The notes under the pieces were generated by a model. It was not told the DNA's origin and made no database searches. It was given only the letters and a program-made list of their open reading frames with translations. Positions 33,587 through 45,600 of a stretch of DNA of 64,000 nucleotides are shown here, in pieces. Numbering within the stretch: the first letter of the stretch is position 1; each line of letters opens with the position of its first letter. Position numbers and translations under genes: made by a program. The DNA is from Trebouxia sp. TZW2008 (lineage: Eukaryota > Chlorophyta > Trebouxiophyceae > Trebouxiales > Trebouxiaceae): positions 1 through 64,000 of the forward strand of contig BDIU01000235.1 in assembly GCA_002118135.1 (NCBI GenBank), read 5' to 3'.

Positions 33587-34350
33587 TCAGAAAATGGAAG
33601 AAAACAAAAGTACATGCCATGTGACCTTGATGAAAAAGACATGAGTGGCGTGACAGATCTCCCAAGTTCAGCCTGATGACCAAGTGCTCAGCAGTAGCGC
33701 CACAATTGCAATGCGTACCTCTATGTAACGATTATTGCTGTGATTGTTTCTCTTCAAATGTCTGGAACACCTTTGTAAACAACGAATGAGATGTTTCAGC
33801 CCTTGCTCAAACTTGTGAAAATCAGTTTGGCCATCTTGAGGGGTTGCTGACAGGCACTTACATCATGCAAGCTCGAAACAGAATCAGCTGAATGTCTGAG
33901 GCTCAGGTGGCTTGCACCTCCCATTGTGGAACACAAATATGCAATGACATGCTTTAGGGCTCTGCACATGCTGTGCACTGTGCATTTGAAAATCAGAATG
34001 CTGCACGCACGAGCCACCTGAGTGACTAGATGTGATCGCTGAAGAACTTGGACATTGACCTTTGACAGATCATATGGTTGTTCAGATTCCAATTTCATCA
34101 TGCTTCTGCATTGACAGCTGCTGTTCTGAGACTGTGCTACTGGCGCTTTCAGTGCTGCTGAAAGCACAGCTGTAGCATTTGAAACTGCTTGCAGCGTTCG
34201 TGAGGATGCAATGCGCTTGCTAAGCAGCAAAATTGTGTCCAAGGCTGATCACCGTCGAAAAGCCCTTGCTCAAGCCGCCCCCAGGGCTTCTGCTAGTGTC
34301 GGAACCGCATTGCTTTGTTCCGGAAGCACGACACATATGCGGAGGACTCG
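33587..34350. other. Intergenic region, no supported gene
   Basis: This holds the kinase 3' region and, at about 34230-34350, a CpG-richer stretch that probably contains the TRM112 promoter and 5' leader. I see no convincing gene on either strand. Confidence 0.6.
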
Positions 34351-34719
34351 ATGAAGCTACTCACGCATAACATGCTGTCTTGCCACATCAAGGGCGTCAC
34401 AAACGGCTATCCATTTAAAATCGACGCTCAGAAGGTCGAGGAGGTGGACACAGACTTCGATCCAGACTTTCTGCGAAACATATGGCCCCGGATAGAGTGG
34501 GGTGCTCTCAAAGAGGCAGCAGAAAGCATGGGCATGACGGGCCTGCCTGCCGAAGTGTCTCCTGAGATGCTGCAAGACGACGAGTTCTTGCAGCAATTAC
34601 ACCATGCACTGCTAGAGATTGTGTTGGAGGAAGGGGCCTTGATATGTCCAGAGACTGGCAGGAGATTCAATGTTAGCAGGGGCATTCCGAACTTGCTACT
34701 GAATGAGGACGAGTGTTAG
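34351..34719 (+). CDS. TRM112: TRM112-like methyltransferase activator, intronless
   Basis: The 122-residue protein starts MKLLTHNMLSCHIKGVTNGY and ends RGIPNLLLNEDEC. TRM112 is the small zinc-binding partner that stabilises several methyltransferases acting on tRNA, rRNA and translation release factor (Trm9/ALKBH8, Trm11, Bud23, Mtq2). The hallmark N-terminal MKLLTHNML and the C-terminal EGALICPETGR followed by GIPNLL are present, as is the acidic middle region (DFDPDFLRNIWPRIEW). Length equals that of plant and yeast orthologues. It is a single exon, unlike nearly all other genes here. The first ATG in a consistent family position is at 34351. Confidence 0.95.
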   Translation: MKLLTHNMLSCHIKGVTNGYPFKIDAQKVEEVDTDFDPDFLRNIWPRIEWGALKEAAESMGMTGLPAEVSPEMLQDDEFLQQLHHALLEIVLEEGALICPETGRRFNVSRGIPNLLLNEDEC

Positions 34720-35545
34720 GACTCGATTTCTTCTGAAAGTGTAGAATTAGTGAAGAAACGTATGAAACTGTGCTCGCTTTGAAGTCACATCGCCATGGGA
34801 TGTGACGTTTAGCAGCTGTTTGCAGAACGAATGGAGAACTGCACTGCATACACGCAGGTCATGCATGCGCGTTCAAGCTTGAAAGGGCAAATAGGAGGGG
34901 CAAATTGATGCCAGCGACAATTGCTCTTCCCACAGGCTGTCACTCTGAACGTCATAGCTTTGCGCTTGAACAGAAATCAAGCATTTTGTGCACAGTCAAG
35001 TTTTAGCCAGCATTCCAAGCCCTAATGCGTTCATTTGAGAACACTGGGAATCATGAAGCAGCATCTGTCTGCAGTCTAAATTGTTATTCAATCGATCAGC
35101 TCAACAGTCCGTACAGGCTGTCAAACATTTTTGCCACGTTCAAGCTCGAATTGATATGACTCGACCTATTGAGCGCGGTCAGACCTAGAAGTGCAGTCTT
35201 GCTCAACATTTGCTTTCCACGATCCACATGCAGCTGCAATGCTTCTTCCAAAGTTGATTTAAGAATAAAAAATCCGCCGGTTCGTCTTCAAGAATTGCTG
35301 CCACAGGAGCACTGCATTCTGCGTTACTCGCAACAGCCTGTCCTGTTACAGAGCAGTTGAGCTGACTGTCGCCGTTGCACCTCATTCCCGTTGTGGTCGT
35401 AAACTGGCGTAGTCAGCGTCAGTATTGCTGGTAGAGTTGATCGAGACACAAAACTCAGCTTGCGTCGTCCATATCTGTGCATCCAGAAGTCCAGCAATTG
35501 CGTGTGTGTGGCTTAAAAGCTTGACGTGACACTCTGAGCAGAAAG
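34720..35545. other. Intergenic region, no supported gene
   Basis: 3' region of TRM112 and 5' region of bL28m. Only short spurious open frames are present, with no repeat or RNA gene that I can identify. Confidence 0.6.
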
Positions 35546-36097
35546 GATGCCACTTGGGGTGGGCCAAGTGGCGAGAGCTGTCATGGGTCGGTCAAGGAGA
35601 GGCCTCTTCGGCGGCAAACATATTCGATCCGGCAACAAAGTCAGCGAGGATGGAGGGAACAGGTGACTCTGCACTTGTACATGACACACTGCCCGGAAAA
35701 TCAGCTTGCATTGACTTAGCTACGCAGATTGTTGTCTGTTACTGCAGGTCCCGACGCTTCTGGAAGCCCAATGTGCAGAAGACAACTCTTTACAGTGACA
35801 CATTAGAGAGAAGCATACAGCTCAAGGCCACAGCATATGCACTAAGGTAGGGCTGCTCCTTCAGCCATCCAGCTCGCATCTGTTAATGCACGCTGAAGCA
35901 TGTAATACAATTTTTGCAGGTGCATTGACAAAGCTGGCGGCCTTGACAGATACCTCATGAAGTCCTCTGAGAAAGAGCTGGCTTCAGACCTAGCATTCAA
36001 ACTTAAAACTGAGATTGTTGCAAAAAGACAATTACAGAAATCAGGCCAGCAAAACGTGTTGCCATTTGCTGCTGCAGCTCAGCCAGTGCTTGATTAG
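35546..36097 (+). CDS. Mitochondrial large-subunit ribosomal protein bL28m
   Basis: Three exons (35546-35662, 35748-35846, 35920-36097) join in phase to a protein of about 130 residues. The core MGRSRRGLFGGKHIRSGNKV, then SEDGGN, RRFWKPNVQ and ALRCIDKAGGLDRYL is the conserved bacterial-type L28 fold with the YSD element. The plant mitochondrial form shares the RGLFxGxHIxxGN start and the C-terminal extension seen here (KELASDLAFKLKTEIVAKRQ). The start may be ATG 35546 (MPLGVGQVARAV) or the internal ATG at the MGRSRRG core. It should act in organellar translation; mitochondrial rather than plastid placement rests on similarity to the plant mitochondrial version. Confidence 0.92.
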
Positions 36098-37501
36098 CAG
36101 CAGCATAACTCAGACATGGCCTTGAGACCAAGCCTCCAGTACTAGTATGACAGACCATGAGTAATTTCATGCAGTCACATACAAGAAGGCAGCTCATCGT
36201 GTTTGCAAGCTATACAGTCAGCAGGAACCGCGACATAGTCAGCTTGAGCCATGAAGAGCAGTCTGACCTCCAGCGCAGTCGCTACAGATCAGCTGCAAGG
36301 CGCAAAGCTACCATGTTTGCTCTGCAATGGTCACATCTTGAGCACATGTCCAGGTCCAATCAAGCATTGCGCAATTTGTAGCAAGCATTGTGCCTCGCAG
36401 CGAAACATGCTGCGGTGCAGCTTGCTTGAAGTGAAGCATCAAACACCAGTGCAGCATACTGAGAGGTGCCTCTGTGATCATTGACTGACGACTGTACTCA
36501 CTGACAACCATGATGTTGTTGACTGACAGTCATCATCTCTTTGCATTCAATATTCAGTCTTTACATTCAGTCATTTATCCCATTTTGTTTGCCAGATGCA
36601 TGCTTCGTTCGGCAGTGCATCTGCATGCTGTGTGGCCAACATACAGAAGCACTGACCAATTAGTTTGTTGTGAGATCTTGATGCACTGCTGCCTGCTACA
36701 AAACTTGAGGCTTCACAGCCGGGATGTGCAACGCAAGCTTTGGCACAGACAAGAGAGCAGCACCATTGGTTTGTTAGCTTTGCCGCACGCAATGCATGTA
36801 CCTGGTGTGCAAGGTCGGCTGCCCTCTGAAAATGCACACACAGCTTGCCTGAACGCCTGTAAAATGTTTGCCTGGCAAGGAACAGCAGGCAGCAAAGCCG
36901 CGTTTAAAGATTAGCGTACACAGCTGTCATGCTTGCACGAGCTTACAATGTCATGGATAATGATGTTCTGAAAGTGTAATATGTTCTGAAGCAAAGTATA
37001 GCTGAAAAAGGTGCATAAGAGATGCAGACAAGCAATTTTGTTTGTGTCATGCCTGATGCCACAAGGCCCATAACCGCTGGGTACACTGTATAACGCTATC
37101 AGTCAGTATTTGATCTGAAGAGAGCAGTGAAAGCAAAAAAACAAAGGAAGCAGGGGTAAAAGAATAAGCAGTCAGTTGCAAACATACTGTGTAACCATGC
37201 GTTAGTCCCTTCGGGGGATCTTCGGGCGGCTAATCAAGCAAGCCCCTGCTTTGGTGGCAATGTAGTGTGTTAGGCATACATGTGTTGCTGCTGTAGCATG
37301 CTGCAACACTCTCGACGATGTCAGAATCCTGCAACATGTGCCCAATGTGACTGACATATATTTTGGCACATTTGTGCATAGGGTGCATTCTGTGCTGCTA
37401 CATCTGATCAAGGCAATGAGTAAGATGAAGGGAGTCTATGCATGTCAAGAGAGTGTTTTTGAGAGAGAGGTCTACAGACAGCCTTCATCTCTACACACAT
37501 G
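36098..37501. other. Convergent intergenic region, no supported gene
   Basis: The stretch lies between the 3' ends of bL28m (+) and the membrane-protein gene (-). It holds only short open frames in all six frames without splice support. No RNA gene or clear mobile element was recognised. Confidence 0.6.
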
Positions 37502-38418
37502 CTACGCATGCTGATGGATTTCTGTAATGGGCTTTTCTGACAATGCTTGCTCTGTAGCATTGCAAGGGTTTTGGACTGCTGGATTTTGATTCATGCTGGC
37601 CAGATCGCTAGCTGAAGCAGCATGACTCATGCTGCGAGTGCTGCCAACTTGCGAATGCGCACTGTATTTCTGCGAGAAGTTCTCAAATGCCTTCTTGCTG
37701 ACAGTTGTTTCATATGTGATGAAAGGTGGTCTGCCATCTGTGACAGCATCTTCCCTCACAATGCAGACACTTGCACACCTGCAACAGGACAGAAGCCTGA
37801 TATTGTCAGGGCATACAAGACCTTGCTAAAACATACAGGTGACATTTGCGGCAGCAGCTAGGGTCATTTTGCAATGATGTTACAACAGCACAATGCACAG
37901 GTAGTGCAAAAGAGCAACAGAGTCTTGAGTAGCGCTCATTTTTGAAGGCGTATTGCCATGTGGCGGCGCCTCCCTTGCTTACCCGTCAGGATTGCTGATG
38001 ACAACGATCTCCTTGATGTTTGGCAAACCTGAGACATAGTCGTCTTCAGGCTTGACCGCAGCACGCTGCAGCAAGCACCACAACAGTCAGCTATTTGCCC
38101 TTCTTGACGCAAGATCAGTCTTGCAGCAAGAGTGGTGAATGCAGCATGACAAGAGTCAGTTGAGCTGTACAGGCGGCAAACATAGCACTGCATAGAGAAT
38201 GTACTTGCCTGCAGTGGCACAGTGACTGGTGCTCTGAAGTACCCGTACTTGACCACATATCGAAACATGAACCCCATGAAAGTCAGCCCCAGCAGCAGCG
38301 TTGCACCAATAAAGGTGAAGGTGTAGATGACGCCAGACTTGCCGGGCCCTGAGTCAGTGGGGTGAGGTGCTGTTGAGTTCGCAGCAGCTGCTGCTGCTTG
38401 CAGTAAGAGCCGAGACAT
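37502..38418 (-). CDS. Unknown 173-residue single-pass membrane protein
   Basis: Exons on the minus strand are 38418-38209, 38065-37983 and 37730-37502, giving exactly 174 codons with stop. The N-terminus (MSRLLLQAAAAAANSTAPHP) precedes a strong transmembrane helix (VIYTFTFIGATLLLGLTFMG). A conserved-looking segment follows (KPEDDYVSGLPNIKEIVVIS, then NPDGPPFITYETTVSKKAF) and a polar Ser/Gln-rich tail. The first intron uses the GC donor cag|gcaagt, supported by phase. Family not recognised. The short lumenal or external N-terminus and larger soluble C-terminal part suggest a small anchored adaptor, but that is inference. Confidence 0.75.
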
Positions 38419-39592
38419 GCCTAGCAGCTTATTGTAGTGGCGAAGGGAATGCTGACAAGAACGCTGCCTGCAGATCCACTTGCAGCAATCAAGCAACAGC
38501 ATCGTCAAACAACAAGGCCAGACACCGGGCAGATTGTACGCAAGAAGCAGCCAGTTTTGCACATGCTGACCTCGGCAGTCCGGTGGATCACTGACGACAA
38601 GCTGTGCGTAGACTCTGCTGCGCATCATACTTATCCATATCTGCGCTGTGCCGGAGCTCTAGCAGCTCTTTGGAGGCCTTCTGAGCCGTGGGAGCCTGTC
38701 TGCACTATCACCGTTGACCTCGGATTGGCAGCCAATCTGCACTGCCAGCACTTCGCGACTACGAAGCCTAGCCTCAGTGGCGCAACACCAAGCGCAGAAG
38801 TGCAGACTTGACTGCTGTCCGGTTGGCAACAAGCGCGCGAGAGACGGGGAATCTTCTGCCTGCAAGTGGACGAGCAACAGCTTAACGAAGTTTGGCCCTT
38901 CCAAAGCACGTCGGCACGTGCGCACCGCAAAAATTGAAAAGGGCCGTCACGGGAGCTTTTGAGCCATTGGCAGCTTCCGATTTCAGATGAGCGGGAACAC
39001 GCGCAAAAGCAGTTACAATGGCACACTCAAAGGCTCCCTCAAGGCAATGGACAGCGCTTGCAAGGCTTGCCAACTGATTCATTCGCAAGCCGCAGTATGC
39101 TTTGGCCGCTGTGCCAAATTTATCAATCATTATGCTGCTGTGCCTGCATGGCTGTGTACAAGGGGTAACGATGCATGAGTGTGACATGCCGCGTAATGCA
39201 TCAGCTTGCATGCATCCAAATTGGATGTCATGATGAGGTAGCACTGAGCTAGCACTGAGATGCCCACCAAACCGACGGCTCAGCATATGCAATGGGCTTC
39301 ACGGTTGAGATCAATTACTGTATAACGTTTTCGATGAACGACACTATAATGACAATAGAATAGGCACTGACGGCTAGTTAAGAGTCAGTGTCCAGCAAGA
39401 CAGTCAGTACAACAGATCAAAAAGGTCCTCTACTCTATCCCTATGCAGCATGTCATGATGCCAGCAAGCACAATCTTCCAAATCTGCGCCGTATACGACT
39501 CAAAGAATGTGCAGCCTAACTCTGTACTATCATATATATGCCATCTTCAATCTATCACTAGCGCCTTGTGCTGTCTGAAGTCTGCTGAGATA
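38419..39592. other. Intergenic region with CpG-rich core and one small open frame
   Basis: The CpG-rich stretch 38640-39060 probably holds the promoter of the minus-strand membrane-protein gene. A plus-strand open frame at 38987-39178 (MSGNTRKSSYNGTLKGSLKA, then MDSACKACQLIHSQA) has coding-like codons and could be a small divergent gene or first exon. I give the small frame low confidence. Confidence 0.3.
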
Positions 39593-40854
39593 TCACTCTC
39601 CAAACTCGTTCAGGTCTTTGACTTTAGATGCAGCGTCTGCAGCCTGTTTTGCAACAGGTGGTTTGCCGCTCAAGGAGAAGGTCACAACGGCCAATGCCGC
39701 CACCACACCCACCGAGATGAGCAGCCCCTTGCTTGTGTCAGGCCCTGCACATATAGAAACAAGTCAGGCAAAGAACCCAGGCGCACGGCAAAACACTTAT
39801 GCCACACACCTTGAGCAGCAACTCCTGTATTGTGCATTGTCACAAGAATGACATACAGTGCATTGCAACCACTTCAACACTGTTGTCACTACAAGTGCAG
39901 AAATAGATTAGAGATTACCTGCGGCCGTTGCAGCTTCTGCAGCTGCTTCCTTGGCAGGCGCTGTGACATCGGCAGCCAGGGCACCAATGCTGTTGGGGCT
40001 CCACACAGCTGCACTCTCAATACCTGCACGTCGACGCCCAGCTTTTATTCTCTGTTGAAGAAAGTGGTCAAACATAACATGCAGTGGCAAAGTCAATGCA
40101 CAGGTTTTACGCAGCACAAGTATGCACCTCTTGGCACAGGTTATTATCTCAGAGAAATGAGCTGTAGCACCCTCATAGCAAGCCTGAACAAGATGGGACT
40201 GCTGGCTCTTATTGCCGCAAAATGATTGTTTGGCGCTACAACAGTCAGATGTATTGAGCTGCAGCCCACACTGAGCTTTTGCGAGAAACATTTGCCAAGA
40301 CAGACTGACTCACAATAATGTCAAGGATTGTGGCTCACCTGACAACCTGACAGCATCAGCAGCTTGCACCGGCATCATTTCAGCAAAGATAGCAGCCATA
40401 GCTTCTCTGGCTGCTGCTGTACCCTTTGCAATATCACATGTGACTACTACTTGACAACGTCATACTGCAAAGCACCTGCTCATATACACTGCACTCACAA
40501 CACAAATAAGAACGTTGTCTCACCTGGCATTGTGGCGGCATCAGCAGCTTGCACCGGCATCAGTGCAGCAAAGATAGCAGCCATAGCGTCTCTGGCTGCT
40601 GCCACACCCTCTGTAGGGTTCAGCTGCGGCTGCTGCTGCTGCACCTTTCGCTGCGCTCCGTTGGCTACGTCTGCTAGCTCAGCACTCAAGGCTTCCCTAA
40701 TAGAACCCTCTGCACAACCACAGCAAAGCATGTTGGCAGACTGATTGCTTACAGTTAGCATGAAGTTTGAAGGATGGCAAATGCTGGATCGGGCGCCGTG
40801 CTGTATTGGCTGCTTCTGCTAGCTCAGCACTCAAGGCTTCCCTAATAGAACCCT
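39593..40854 (-). CDS. Ala-rich protein with C-terminal membrane anchor; may be the 3' end of the large gene
   Basis: Minus-strand exons, 5' to 3': about 40854-40755 (EGSIREALSAELAEAANTAR), 40709-40524 (EGSIREALSAELADVANGAQ...AAIFAALMPVQAADA), 40423-40339 (AREAMAAIFAEMMPVQAADA), 40023-39919 (GIESAAVWSPNSIGALAADV...), and 39744-39593. The last encodes GPDTSKGLLISVGVVAALAV then VTFSLSGKPPVAKQAADA and ends LNEFGE plus TGA; it contains a single hydrophobic helix. Several exons are phase 1-1 and duplicated in pairs, the style of the large gene just upstream. Whether this is a separate gene or the alternative 3' end of that gene is open. Start codon not located. Function unknown. Confidence 0.55.
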
Positions 40855-40924
40855 CTGCGCAACAGACACAAACTATTGGCAAAGTCAAACTATAGGAGAA
40901 GCATTTGTTTCAGAGACTGCACAT

Positions 40925-41110
40925 CCAAGATTCTGCACTGCGCCCTGTTGCCTGCTTCTGCTAGCTAAGCACTCAAGGCAGCTTTGACTGAGTCTCCTAT
41001 ACAGTGCAGACAATGCTAACTCAGGACTGTACGCATCTTTGGCTGGGGCTTCTTCTCAGTGAAGCCAATGCTAGCTTAGGACTCAGGGCGTGTTTGACTG
41101 AGTCTTGTGC
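40925..41110 (-). pseudogene. Two decayed copies of the SIREALSAELA exon
   Basis: 'gcttctgctagctaagcactcaaggc' like blocks at about 40950-41010 and 41060-41110 echo exons 40854 and 40709. They have stops and mutated acceptors. Similarity falls with distance upstream on the minus strand. Confidence 0.7.
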
Positions 41111-41239
41111 ACAGTACAGAGTAGCATATGCAGTGTGCAATGCATGTCTGCATCAATATGCTACACACTCTGCATAGCTTGAGGCTGCTATATGAGTGCA
41201 TGAGCCTCATTGTACGTTGCTGTATGCGTGTAAGAGCCA

Positions 41240-41335
41240 CAGATACACACATACATACATCAATCATAAATACAATGTTGCAACATTGCACTTGTGATGG
41301 ATGTATGTATGTATGTGTGTGTGTGTGGGTCATTC
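41240..41335. repeat. Self-complementary CA/CATA microsatellite
   Basis: An acacacatacatacatc run is followed about 45 bp later by its complement gatgtatgtatgtatgtgtg. The pair could fold into a hairpin. The surrounding interval 41111-41999 shows no gene. Confidence 0.85.
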
Positions 41336-41999
41336 ACACATACAGCAATGAACAATGTGGCTCACACACACAAACATCAAGCCACACATGTGTGGCCCGA
41401 TACACAGCTCGAGCTCATGCTGTGAACAGAGGCACTTAGTGAGCACCATCCTTTGTCAATTATTTTCAATTGGGTAAATATATGCTGTATCATTTTGAGA
41501 CTTATGCATCTCTTACTGAGCTCTTAGAGCAGATGGAATACTGTTTGAGGCCTGAATCACCACAATTTCAAGCAGGACTTTTGTTACCAACACATTAACA
41601 ACAACATCAGCAACTCAAAACACATCCGAACATCTTGGCAGCAGGGACATGCAATCATTGACAGCCATCATATCCATCAACTTTGCAATGAAATCCAGGT
41701 GACACTGAGTGCTATGCTATGTTGCTATGTGCACAAAGGTGAGCCATATGATTGTCTATTGCGCCTTGAAACAATGAATGGAAGCTGACGATGCTGTGCT
41801 GCACTGTGTGTTTAAGGGCAAGCCATGTGTCAGTGACTTATGTAGTGCACGGATATTCCATATAAGACTGTTCTTGGTGCCACGATCACGCAAATGGCAA
41901 ATACACACTGCATTCCATCTACAGTAGGGTTTCAAGAAAAGCGCAGGCCAACACAACAACACATCCTTCAGTGATCAGTGCAGGTGCAAACAAGAAACA

Positions 42000-42688
42000 T
42001 TACTGTTTTGCACCTTTCAAACCCGTCATGGAGGAGATAAAGTTGACGACGACGCAGTAGAATGTCTCTGTTGGGTTCTGTGACGCTGAGTCCACACTGC
42101 TTGTAGACACAGATCTGCTGCCCAGGCAGTAGGCAACTTCTGTCGCACCTTGGTCCACACGATTGGTAGACGCAGGGCCGGGAGAGTCCAAACTATAGGT
42201 AGACCTAGATCCGCTAGGCTGCACACTGTTGGTAGACACAGGGCTGGTGGGGGCCAACCCACTAGGAGCGCCCTTGGGGTCAGGCACCGCGTTTTCAACA
42301 GCATCGCCAACACTGTCCAAGGCCTGGTCCACGTTTTCAGGATCTGCCACAGATGTCACTTGGTCTCCCTTGTTGCTGTTGTCACTAGCTGTTGGTGCTG
42401 CTTTCAAGGGAGCTTGACCTGCGTGCAAAGAATACGGCTGTCACGCAACAGCATCGCCAACACTGTCCAAGGCCTGGTCCACGTTTTTGGAATCTGCTAC
42501 GGACGCCACTTGGTCTCCTTTGTTGCGGTTGTCACTAGCTGTTGGTCCTACTTTCAAGGGGGTTTCACCTGCAAAGAATACGGCTGTCACGCAACCACAT
42601 CTTGGAAGGGCTGCTACAGTCTGCACATGGTCTTGTCCCTTGTTGCTGGTGTCATTAGCTGTTGGCGCTGCTTGCAAGGGAGCCCCAC
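42000..42688 (-). other. 3' end of the large gene: three tandem copies of one exon, almost no introns
   Basis: The unit starting G-APLQAAPTANDTSNKGQ / GETPLKVGPTASDNRNKGDQ / GQAPLKAAPTASDNSNKGDQ occurs at 42688-42599, 42568-42445 and 42418-42000. Only 30 and 26 bases separate the copies; both spacers begin gt and end gcag. The first spacer can also be read through in frame; the second contains an in-frame stop if not removed. The last copy extends through a Ser/Thr-rich stretch to FISSMTGLKGAKQ and TAA. Confidence 0.7.
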
Positions 42689-45600
42689 CTGCATGCAATC
42701 ACAGCAGCTGACATGCAAGCACTACGCTACTGCACATGCTACTCCCACCAGCTGCATTGGAAAATATTCGTTACCTAGTGTATGCAGAACTAGATCGTTG
42801 CTGGTACCTTTGGCGTTGAGCTCATGAACTTTACAAACAAGCTGCGCAGTCTGCTTCATGTATGCCAGCAAGACCGCTGCTTCTGACACATACCATCCAC
42901 AGCTTCAGCTACAAACCCAAACGCCGGCAATGGGCACAAGACCAATTCTAACAACATCTGAACACAAAGCAAGAAGCAAGAGCGGACTCTACCAGTGTTT
43001 GCTGGGTTGTCAGCGTCCTCCCGTGCGTCTCTGCCTGACACCTCAGTCACTTGCAGCACCTCATTGGCCAGAGCACTGACACCAGCCTTAACCTTGTCAC
43101 CAACACTAGGTCCACCTTGATTGCTAGACTCAAGCACTGCTGAAACATCTTCTGGCTTTGGCACAGCGCCAGCTAACTCAGAGGTGGCATCTGCAGCTCT
43201 TGAAATGCCTTCTGTAATGTCGCCTGCGCTAACTGCTGCCTCAGTGAAACCAGAGATGGCATCTGTGACTGCGCCGATGGTTTTGGTAAAGGCGTCTAGA
43301 GAGCCGATTGCCTTAGTGAGGAGATCAGCGCCTTGGTCAAAGATATTGGTTGCTGCGCCTAAGCCGCTGCTGGCTGCGTTGGCTGCGTCATTGGCAGTGT
43401 CTGCTGCGATGCTGTTGGCGTTTTGCATGCCACCGCCAGAGTCTAGGCTGCCACTGCTGGACCTGGCAGCGCCACTGCTGGTGATGGATTGAGGCTGGTC
43501 TGAGGACTGGCTAGGCTTTGGCTTTGGTTTTGAAGCGTCAGATGTGCTTTGCGCGCTGGGCTCCTTCTTCTGGCTGGGCAGCGTCTTGGAGGTGGCATTG
43601 TCAACTGCCTTTTCAAATTTGCCTGGGAGGGAGTCTGGTGCAGGATTTTCAAGCTTGTCTTTCCCGCCCATGCTTTGCGGCAACCTCTTGCCCACAGAAT
43701 CTGCCGCTTTGCCAGCCAGAGCCTTTGCCTGACGGCCTTCTGGATCTGTCTTGTCTTTGGCAGCTGTTCCTGCGTCACCGCCTTCAGACTGCTTGCTGGC
43801 CGCAGCTGGTTTTGGCTGGCTGCTGCTGGGCGCGCTTTGCTGCCTCTCGCCAGGCTGCTTTTCAGCAGGCTGCTTTGGGGCAGCTGGCTTGTTGTCTGCA
43901 GCAGCTTTTGGAGATGCTGTGCTTGGCTGCTTTTCAGCAGACTGCTTGCCCTCTCCAGCGGCAGGCTGCTTGCTTTCGGCAGCAGCTTTTGAACCGCCTG
44001 TGCTTGCCTGCTTCTCAGCAGCTGGCTTGCTGTCTCCTGCAGGTTTTGGACTGCCTGTGCTTTGCGCGCTTTGCTGCTGCTCAGCAGGCGGCTTGCTGTC
44101 ACCAGCAGGTTTTGAACTGGGAGCGCTGGGTGCGCTTTGCTGCTTCTCAGCAGGCTGCAGCTTCTCCTTAGCGCTATCTGTGGCCTCGCGCAGCTTCTCC
44201 TTGGCTTCTCCAAAGGCAGGCGTGGGGGTGTCTGAAGTGTCAGGCATTGCACCTGTGATTCGCTTGACTGTGTCATCAGCTGCTTGACCAGCTGCACCAG
44301 CTATCGCAGCAGCTTTCTGTTGTGGACTGGACTCCTGTGAGACTGAGCCAGGGGCGGAGTCATCACTCCCTAGCAGGCTCTCATCTGGTGTGAACTTCTG
44401 CTTCAGGCTGTCCACAAAGCTGTTAAAAGCGTCAACACGCTTGTCCAGGTACGCTGACGGTGCAGCTGTGACCTTAGCCTGTTTGAGGATGGCTATGCTT
44501 CTAGGGGGTGACGGTGGGGCTGGCCTGTTCACGTTCTGAACAGGCGAGTCCTGTGACTCCAACTGAGGGACAAAGCTGCTTGTGTACTTCAGGCTGTTTG
44601 CGGCGCTCTGTCCTAGCTTGTCAAGAGTGGAAGTTGCAGAGGCCTGGGCTGATTGAACAGCCTCATTGGCCGCTGTGAACGAGTCTTGCGGTGCTTGCGA
44701 GGCAGAGTCGCCCAACGACTTGAGGCTATTGGAAGCATTCTGCCTAAGCATCTCAACAAAAGACCGTACAGAGTCTCTGACCTGATCTGCAGCATTGGCC
44801 TCTGTGACTGTATCCTCTGAGAGCTCTGAGACTGAGTTGCTCACGTTCTTGAAGCTGTTGGGTGTTTTGGCCTTTTCAGGCATGGAAGCAAGGGGAAGAT
44901 CATCGGCAGGCTGAGCAGACTCAGTTCGTGAGTCTTGGAATGCTTGTATTGAGGCTGAGTCAGTTGCTGCTTTGAGACTGCCTGAGGCGAGCTCTGGTGA
45001 CTCATCTGGTGCGGCGGCTGAAGTTGAGTCATCAGCTGCTGACAAAGCTTCTGCTGAAGATGCGCTTGTAGCCTTGAGGCTGCTTGACTCAGGCTGCTGA
45101 GGCTGATCAGCTTTGGAAGCTGAGGCTGACTCATTGGCAGATGGGCCAGCTTCTGCAGCAGCTTCTGGAGCAGCAATGATGATGAAACCTTCAATCTCAT
45201 CAGCTGATGACGAGTCAGCTGTGCCCTTGGCAGCTTCAGAACCAGCCTCTGGGATGACCTCTAGCACAATGGCATCATCAGCCTTGTTTGAAGATGAGTC
45301 ATCTCCGCCTTGGGCAGCTTCTGAAGCGGCTTCTTCAAGATCCTTTTGGTCAAGCTCAAGAACAACAGCATCTCCAGGCTGCAGATCTGCCAGTTCCTTA
45401 TCCTGGGCTTTGAGGTCTTCAGGAATGGCTTCTTGTGGTATGACCAGAAGCACATCCCCAGGGTCCACCTTAGCAACAACATAACAGCTGTAAAAGCTTG
45501 AGAGACTGAGAACAGATTGTTGTAAAGCTATAAACTAGTGGGGGCTTGCTTTTTCTGTAAGAAGTTGGTTTATCTTCTACATTGCTAGAACAAGAGCGTT

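Noticed and set aside
33796..34242. 148-codon minus-strand frame with a mitochondrial-targeting look, divergent from TRM112
   Set aside because: It has no ATG at its start (TTG preceded by an in-frame stop), and no acceptor or family similarity supports it.
43518..44297. Long plus-strand and alternate minus-strand open frames over the giant exon
   Set aside because: They are shadows of the Ser/Ala/Lys-rich minus-strand exon; their Cys/Leu-rich translations have no family features or splice context.
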